64,000 nucleotides of DNA from assembly GCA_009823395.1 (NCBI GenBank), contig CM020508.1, positions 3,058,015-3,122,014 of the forward strand, read 5' to 3'. A model generated the notes under the pieces. The model ran no database searches. It was not told the origin of the DNA and worked only from the letters and a program-made list of their open reading frames with translations. The stretch is from Thamnaconus septentrionalis. Taxonomy: Eukaryota; Chordata; Actinopteri; Tetraodontiformes; Monacanthidae. Made by a program: the position numbers and the translations under genes. Position 1 is the stretch's first letter. Each line of letters begins with the position of its first letter. Shown here piece after piece: positions 30,620 through 64,000 of this stretch.

Positions 30620-31442
30620 GGAATGGAAACGGGGGGGGTGTAGCTTTTCGCCGAGCGTTCTTCCGGTTTACATATTGGAAAAAAAAGAAAAGACGGATGG
30701 AAAAAATTGTAATCCACCAAACGACCATTGCCTCGTAACTTCACTTTACGGTAAACATTTCTGCACACGTCGAAGCGTGTTTCTGTGTTTCACTCATTTA
30801 GTTTACGTCGCCGTGCCGGCTGGAAAGTTGAGCATTTTAGCCTACAAACGCAGGCGGCATCAGGGTTTACCCTGACTAGCGTTAGCCTGCCGCTAAGTTA
30901 GCCACGGTAGCTAGCCAACACGGCAGCGTTTTAGTTCTCAAAATGCGCTCGACCGTAAAAATATCACACCGATTGCATACCGCATGCACCGGTTTCTCGT
31001 AGGCAGCGGGGAAATTGCGGTTTTATGCTAATTAACGCAATATTAAAGAATCACCGACACAGTTGTCGAGCAGTTTTGTCATGTTGTTGCCCCATCAAGT
31101 CAACGCTCAGTAACGCTCCGGTTCACTCTTGGTCCCCCCCCGTAGTGGATAATGTTTACGGATCTTATCTGCTCCATGTGATTATATTTCTTTTGGGTTC
31201 CGTTAAATCGATGGCCGAAATTAATCTCTCCACACAACCTGTTAGTGTCCCTGCATTGCTCGCTAAGGGTTAAATTCGGACGTGTGGCTTTTATTGTCGC
31301 AGCCCGTTGTTGCAGGTTTGAGATGCGGAAAGCGTTCATTCCCCCTGACTTGGGACGTGCAAGATCTCCGCACCGTGTGTATGAATGAACGAAGGTAGTA
31401 ATGCACGGCCCTTGACAACGTTTCAGGTCACAAGTTGCTAAC

Positions 31443-40949
<9,507 letters not shown>

Positions 40950-41820
40950 GGCGCCGGAGCGAGCGGCTCCACAACTTGGTGCTAAGATTGGCCCCGCATA
41001 CAATCAGTGGCAGCCTCGCTCTCTCCAGCTCTCTCTCTCTCTCGGTCGGCCCCTGGGCGACCGAGCGGCCGGGCGGAGGGAAAGGGCCTCGGACGGGACG
41101 CTGCGAGGCGGCCCGGCAGAAATAGGTTCTCACCCCAGATCCAGCGCACAAAGTGGTCGTGGTACTTTTTACTGGTTGCATTCGAGCAGCTGACTGGACG
41201 GCGGCCGTGTCACCAACCAACCAACCAACCAACCAACCAACCTCCCTCCCCACCTTCTTTATTATTATTATTTTTTGACCTGGCCATTTTTTTTTTTTTT
41301 TGTACTAACTTAAGTTCTGACTGATGTTGTCCAGACTGCGCTTGAACCGAGTTGTGCATCTCTTTGCCGGGTTTTGGCGCCACCTGCAGGTGGCGCGTCC
41401 TCAACGCGTGCTGAGATGGAGGCGTCTCAGCGACGAGGACGAACCGAACCGAACCGAACCGGCCAGAGACGTTGACACGAAACCCCGCAGCGAGCTGTGT
41501 GTACATAGACGAATCTCAACTGTGCTCTTCTCATTGATCTGTGCCTTCATTCTGTTGGTGTCTGTGAAAAGAACAGGGTCGGAGGAACGCTGGCGCATTG
41601 GAAAAAAAAAAGAAGAAAAAACTATGGACAAATATCCTGCCCCCTGGTTATTGTTTCTTTTAATGTTTTCTTTCTAATATAGGTTAACCAAGAGTGTAGT
41701 TGTAATCCAGAAAATATGAATGACTTACCAGGTTTGACATGAATAAGAAAAAAAAACCCATTAGGAGAAGTTGCTGTGGTGCAAAAAAGTATGAGTTAAT
41801 AATATACCAGAAACAATAAA
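40950..41820 (+). other. sap130 3' UTR
   Basis: Non-coding sequence after the sap130 stop runs to a candidate AATAAA at 41815-41820, which lies at the start of the second copy of the local duplication. It holds a CCAA tetranucleotide run (41217-41241), T-runs, a perfect 20 bp palindrome (41377-41396) and an AACCG pentamer run (about 41442-41460). Later polyadenylation sites are possible. Confidence 0.5.
41377..41396. repeat. Perfect 20 bp palindrome in sap130 3' UTR
   Basis: GCGCCACCTGCAGGTGGCGC is a perfect palindrome. It contains CAGGTG E2-box cores and, on both strands, a CTCF-like AGGTGGCGC. Confidence 0.9.
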
Positions 41821-41969
41821 TGATTTGTCATTGTCCACAACCACGATGCTCAATTTAGCTCCAGATAGAAATTGAACAATAATCTCAATCCAAAATTTTG
41901 TTGTGGTGTTTAAAGAGAAATACCTTCTTTTGTTTTGTTTAGAATGTGGATTGTTTTTGAAGCGAGTGT
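41816..41969. repeat. Duplicated segment, copy 2 (downstream of sap130)
   Basis: Same-orientation partner of 40272-40428, with shared blocks GATGCTCAATTTAGCTCCAG and AGAATGTGGATTGTTT. In this copy the first bases also form the AATAAA signal proposed for sap130. Confidence 0.85.
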
Positions 41970-41974
41970 CTTTG

Positions 41975-43681
41975 TGTGATTGTACTGCTGGACTAAATTC
42001 ATGTAAATCAATGTAAATGTGTTTGTTTTTTTTTTCTTTTCTCTTTTCCATTGACTCCGTTCTTTTCTGGTTTTGTACTCGACGACACACCCGCAACGTG
42101 GCTTCATTTTACTGAGTGTGACAACCTTGACACCACTGAGATGAAGTGAGCCTGGAACATCCAGTTATTGTACATTGTTTTTGTCTGTGTAATTATAGTA
42201 AAGATACTTAAACAATAACATACAATTTGAATATTGACATTTCTGCTCAGATTCAAGAAACTTGCAAGGTTCTGCTGCAATAGAGAGCACAGCGTGTTAT
42301 TGACTGACACTGATGCTATTTTCTGTTCTTAGACATCGGCTTTCTGTGACATCACCAAGGGAGTAGGCATCTCTTGACAGGTTAGTGGCCACACCCCCAG
42401 CCAAGTGTGGGTTCCGCCCTCTGACACCGCCTTCTCTTAACAAATGTGGGAGGTCCAACAAATATCAGATTTGGCAAGAGGCTGCAAACACAGGGCTAAA
42501 CATGCTGATCCGTGGACGCTTCTCTTGTCTTTTCAGTCAGATGAACTGAAAACTTTGCTGAACCAGACACGCAAGTATCCCAGTGTCTGTAACCTCGACT
42601 CACCGACAGTGTTACGGTGGTTTGAGCTGCTTCGTTCAGTCACGTTCCCCTCACTCCTCTTCGTTATCTGCTGTTTACGACATGGTTGAGGTGCGGAGCT
42701 GGCAGTCGTGAATTCACGGTGGCTGTTTACGGATCAGGAAAAGAGAAGCGTGATGATTGGTTCTCCCCTTCGCACTTGTTTCACTTCAGGTCACTTCGAA
42801 CCGGCCCACGAGTCCGATGAGTCACTGCGAGAGGGAGATCGTCACCATTTTTCTTAATCTGCTGAAGCCATAAATGTCCACGTTGTCGCAATGACCATGT
42901 GACCCTTTCCAGGAAGGTCCTTTAAAGAGCTGCCTGCAACCACAATGGCCGCTGCTCTGTGGTAAAGTCAGCACTCTCACTTCGTTCAGTTTTTCTTGGT
43001 CTGTAAATTAACACAATTGATACAATTAAGTTTGCAAAAAAAGTGAAAATAAAATAAAGTTTTGCAAAAAAAAAATAAATAAATAAAAAAGCAGAAATGA
43101 ACCAAAATACTCAATCCTCTTGTTTCAGACAAATAGACTAACAGGCTAACTACAGACACCTGAAGGTTAGTGTCGCTGGTCAAACGTCAGACTTTCTGTG
43201 TTGTTGCAGAGTAACAACACAGAAAACACCATATATTCAAAAACAGGAGAGTCTCCAAAGACCCAAAGCTGCTGCACTAGATGCACAGGGAGCAGGTCAA
43301 CGTGCTTTCCCGTCAGGCTGTCCATGGGCGGCTCCACATTAGCAGGAGCAAAGTCAACGGGCCATAAAGTGGCCTCGGTGCTTCCTGCTTCGCAGCCATT
43401 CAGTGTGAGTTTCCCCTCCGGAGACCTCCGAGCTTCTACACACCACCTTCTGAGGTACGAGGCCTCGCCAGGGGCCACTCATCTTTTCCTTTTCATGTGT
43501 TTCAATCATCTTGTGTATTTGTGTGTGTTTGTGTGTGTTTAACAGCAGGACAACTGTGTCCTTTTTCCTCTTTCAATGACTTGAAGGAGTCAGGAATACA
43601 TTCTTTAAACCTTTTGTGTCTCTGTGGAGCTCGGAGTGTTTTTGACTTGCTAACGTGTTAATTCATCCGTTTCCGCCGCAG
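41975..43681. other. Intergenic / 5' region between sap130 and myo7b
   Basis: No coding exon was recognised. A dispersed repeat copy lies at about 42335-42510; a related one is at 44585-44770 in a myo7b intron. The myo7b ATG exon starts at 43682 after a splice acceptor, so at least one untranslated upstream exon and the promoter should lie in this interval, but neither could be fixed. Confidence 0.5.
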
Positions 43682-43695
43682 TTCATGTTGCCGCC

Positions 43696-60688
<16,993 letters not shown>

Positions 60689-60818
60689 CACATTTCATTT
60701 AAAGTCGTTTGTTCTTGTTTGGCATTGAAGCTCCGGATATAAATCTTTAGAATTTTTGAATCTCAGTTCATGATCCACAAACAAAGATGTGATGATGCAC
60801 GGAAGAGGTTAGTTAATT

Positions 60819-60824
60819 AATAAA
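60819..60824 (+). other. myo7b candidate polyadenylation signal
   Basis: AATAAA lies about 130 nt after the TGA at 60686. It fits a short 3' UTR and supports the last exon ending here rather than splicing onward. Confidence 0.5.
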
Positions 60825-61611
60825 CATATGTCAAATATATCAGATTGTGGTGTTTTGCGGTACTTGCAAGTTGAGCCCTAACTTACAACTTATCACGTAT
60901 GAATGTATTACATTGATTGCAAGTCTCAGAGTTTGTAATAATTAGCAAAAAAATTGTGTGCAGAAACAATTATATATAAAGCTCAGTTTAATATGATCAG
61001 AGAGGACTCAGTTGTGTATTTGATGTTGGATATTCATTAGCAGTTAAAACAAAACAAGAATGAAATAATCAGCCGAGTGGATTTCCTCCTGTAGATGAGA
61101 TTTTCTGTATGCAGGTGCGTCTGCACCATCATTTAAACTGCTGCAGTTTTTCCTCTGAAGTACTGAAGCACTTTGTGCGAAGAAAAGCCAAAGGGGAAAA
61201 AAAAGCCCCAAAAATATATTTTTCCTTAAGAACTTTTCTTTGGGTGGTGGAAGAAGAGGAGGAATAAAGCTCCTCCTCAGTCAGAGCACTTTGCTGAGTG
61301 TAAACGTTTGACTTGTCTTGTTTCTGTGCGTTTTTATTTATTTTTAAAAGTGAACAAGGCGTCTGCAGATGACATGGGGGTGGTGGTGGTGGTGGTGGGG
61401 GGCAGTGTTCATTCGCCTCGGGGAGGTTCTCTGAGACGCCGCGACACACAGAGACGAACAAAAGGAGCGGCGGTGGGGGGAGGAGGAGGAGGGGCGCCGT
61501 GTCCCAATTAGCTGCCGGCGGTGGATGAACGGGGTAGCGATGTCGAGGCTCTCCGCAGCAGATAAAGAGGCCTCATTCACGTCTTCAGAGCGGCAGCGGC
61601 ATCAGCTCAGG

Positions 61612-61616
<5 letters not shown>

Positions 61617-61689
<73 letters not shown>
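61617..61689. repeat. (AG)n microsatellite
   Basis: About 35 pure AG units lie in the GC-rich region downstream of myo7b. A shorter AG run occurs at 62281-62309. Confidence 0.95.
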
Positions 61690-61694
<5 letters not shown>

Positions 61695-61930
61695 CCGGAG
61701 TGTCCGGATCACAGCTGGGAGCCACACATCTGTCCGCCGGCCGGCCATGTGACTGATTGCACTGGGCATTCCGATTCAGGACGGCCCCGGGAGGCACGGG
61801 CCCCCGACCAACAAGGGCCTCTGTTCCCTTCAACAAGAACCCCCTCCCTCCCCTCCCCCAGCCCACCCCACTCTCCAACTCTTGTTTTTCTCCGGCTCCC
61901 CTAAAGGGATGGGGATGGGGGTAAGGGAGG

Positions 61931-61932
<2 letters not shown>

Positions 61933-61968
<36 letters not shown>
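61933..61968. repeat. (GT)n microsatellite
   Basis: A pure GT run is followed by a run of G. Frames with Cys-Val or Thr-His repeats here are artefacts. Confidence 0.95.
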
Positions 61969-61971
<3 letters not shown>

Positions 61972-62278
61972 GGGGGGGGACTGAGCGTCCACAAAAGATC
62001 ATCTCTAGTCATCAAGCTCCCAGTTCACAGCACAGTCCATCTTCTATCCGCTGCCGGGGATGGATGTTTTTTGGGGGTTTTTTTTGGGGTGGGGCGGGGT
62101 TAGGGATGAGGGAGGGTGGGGTCTGTGAGGGGGTGTCGGTGGTTTCCAGGGAGTCGCAGCCGGCGACACTCTGTGGCCGAGGCATGCCATTCTCTCTGCA
62201 CACCACCGCCGCCGCCGCCGCCGCCGTGCAGCGGCTCCTTCTGACTCGCCCCATTGTGGAGCTCACAAGTGTCTCTCT

Positions 62279-62313
<35 letters not shown>

Positions 62314-64000
62314 GAGAGAAAGGGTGGGGTCAAGGTTCAAGTGAGAAACGGCTCCCGTCAGGACCCTCCTCCGCCTCCCCCCCGCCGGCCCCCACCACCT
62401 CCCTCCCTCTTCTCCTCCTTATCAAATTTGTCCAGACGCAAAAAAGAGCAACAGTCTCCTTCCCAAGGACGAGCGGAGGAGAGACGGCCGGACCTCCGAG
62501 GTTAAAGCAGCGAGCGTCTGGAGTGAGACTCTCACTCCTCCTCCTCCTCCTCCTCCAGCTCGTTCCTGCACAGGCGAACACGTTTTTTTTCTTGCAGGCG
62601 TTTTCCTCTGAGACCCAGGTAGGTCTGTCTCTCTCTGTCTCTGTTATTTAACTGGAGTTTTAATCGACTTGATTTCCTCAGTGTTTGTTCACAGCCATGC
62701 TGGTCAAAGGTTTATATTTCCTCACAGGTATAAATTGTTTCTAAATTTTTTTTTCTGTTGTAACTTATTTAAATGTATTGATTGTGCGTCAACTTTGAAA
62801 AAGAGTTTCACTGTACATTAGTAATTATCCCTTAAAAGTAATTTTTTACCACTAAAGCTCCCATATTTTGCAAAATGCCAGTGTTTTCGAAAAAATTATA
62901 TCTGCTCTCCACTTCCTGGATTGTCAGTGAGGAAAGACCTTCCTGTGCTTCTTCTGCCACTTAAAACATAGATCTGCCCTCTGTGATGTCAGAGAGGGCA
63001 CAGCTACCTCTACTGTGCCCCGGTCAGTGACGGCAACCCACAGCTCTGTGTTGCAAACGGAGGGTTAGAAATAGGCTGTTTTCCTCCAGAGGTTCTGGGT
63101 CGCTGTTCAGTTCCGAGGTGAAGAATGAAGCCGTCAGTCCTCAGACCTTTCACGGCGCCGCTGCTGAGCTCAGTCTCAGCTTTTCTTCAGTTTCTTTATC
63201 AGACGAGCCGAGCAAACCGCCGTCGCCGTGTGTCTGTGGCTGATGTCTGGCACTGGGCCAAACCCTCCTCAGCAGCCTGCCGGGTCGCTGCGCTTGAATT
63301 TTTTGGGGTTTGTCTCCATGTGGGATTACACCTCGGGGGGGGCGGGACCTTTCCCATTCAGCCGCTCAGCCCCTCCAGTTTGTTTTCCCTCTGCCAGCTT
63401 TTCCTTTTCCTTTTCTCTTTTTGGCGGGACCTGAATGAGCCGTGGCTGAGCCCCAGCTGAGAAATGCTATTGGCTGAGGGTGAGTCGGGTGCTGCTCCAC
63501 CTGCTCTGCACAGTGAGCCGGTGAAAGGGAGGTTCAGCGAGGTGCGTCTGCCTGATTCAATCACGCTCAGTCTTTCCCCCTGCAGTGAGGAACATCTGCA
63601 GGCTGACCGGTTCGTCCCCACTGCACGTCAGGAGATTGTTTTTGGCTCCGTCGCGTATTAATCGGCAGCTCCTCCCGCCCCCGCCGGGTGTTAGCGAAGA
63701 TGCTCGGAGGAGGAGGAGATGAAAACAGGGTGCAGGCAGGGAGTGGAGGCTGGTGGCGGGCCAGAAACAGTGGGGGGAGGGAGGCGTTATCGAGGCGTGT
63801 CAGGACGTTTGGGTGAGATCGGCCGCAGCGAGCGTGTGAGTCGACGTGAGAAAAGTTTGACATGATGGCAAAGGTCAACATTTTGTCCTCAAAGGGAGAA
63901 GTGAGCCGCAGCAAAGAGTGTGAAACTGAACTGTGGGAGTTTGAAAGTGTTGAATTTTTTTTTGCATTTATGATACAAAAAGAAAAATAATTGTCAATTA

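Larger units (their letters stand above)
60830..64000. other. Region downstream of myo7b, no recognised exon
   Basis: The stretch is AT-rich to about 61.3 kb, then GC-rich to 63.9 kb with many purine/pyrimidine microsatellites. Such texture suggests the 5' end of another gene beyond the right edge. One exon-like segment (CTTGCAG, 23 bases, GTAGGT, at 62592-62620) could be untranslated. In human the next gene is LIMS2, but no LIM-domain codons are visible here. Confidence 0.4.

Noticed and set aside
61000..64000. lims2 (the human neighbour of MYO7B)
   Set aside because: No LIM-domain Cys/His exons are readable on either strand; the assignment would rest on synteny alone.

Overview
The window is vertebrate nuclear DNA and almost certainly teleost fish. 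Coding exons are separated by many short introns (often 80-130 bp), microsatellites are abundant, and several repeats look like fish LINE tails and MITEs. Five protein-coding loci can be read with confidence and a sixth fragment less surely. All splice structures were assembled by eye from intron phases and remembered vertebrate orthologues. For rpl5, dipk1a, sap130 and myo7b the exon lengths sum to intact reading frames of 297, 439, 1064 and 2109 aa. The species cannot be named.

Layout, left to right. (1) 0.3-0.5 kb, minus strand: one N-terminal coding exon of evi5, with its likely promoter near 5.9 kb. (2) 7.75-11.9 kb, plus: complete rpl5, with a TOP/NRF1-type promoter, a GC-AG intron and a two-hairpin H/ACA snoRNA candidate. 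(3) 12.6-21.84 kb, minus: complete five-exon dipk1a (fam69a), tail-to-tail with rpl5 and starting in a CpG-rich promoter near 21.7-22.1 kb. (4) 27.36-28.44 kb, plus: a short two-exon coiled-coil ORF resembling part of ccdc18. (5) 31.44-40.95 kb, plus: complete sap130, behind three evenly spaced CCAAT boxes. (6) 43.70-60.69 kb, plus: complete 46-coding-exon myosin VII, best called myo7b, containing a clear minor-spliceosome AT-AC intron. (7) 60.8-64 kb: GC-rich, repeat-rich sequence that may hold the start of another gene; no coding exon was recognised.

The genes are not an operon. evi5-rpl5-dipk1a-ccdc18 matches the human 1p22 block, and sap130-myo7b matches human 2q14.3, so a synteny junction lies between about 28.5 and 30.5 kb. 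Functions are unrelated: a Rab-GAP, a 60S ribosomal protein carrying 5S rRNA, an ER divergent-kinase protein, a Sin3/HDAC corepressor subunit and a microvillar myosin.

Mobile DNA is well dated by its scars. Three LINE-3'-end insertions each keep exact 10-12 bp target duplications, one hAT-type element keeps an exact 8 bp duplication, and three copies of a TTAA-flanked MITE are present. I found no sign of a wholly new system; the best points are the AT-AC intron, the snoRNA candidate, near-perfect intronic hairpins, the unusual myo7b C-terminus and the ccdc18 remnant.
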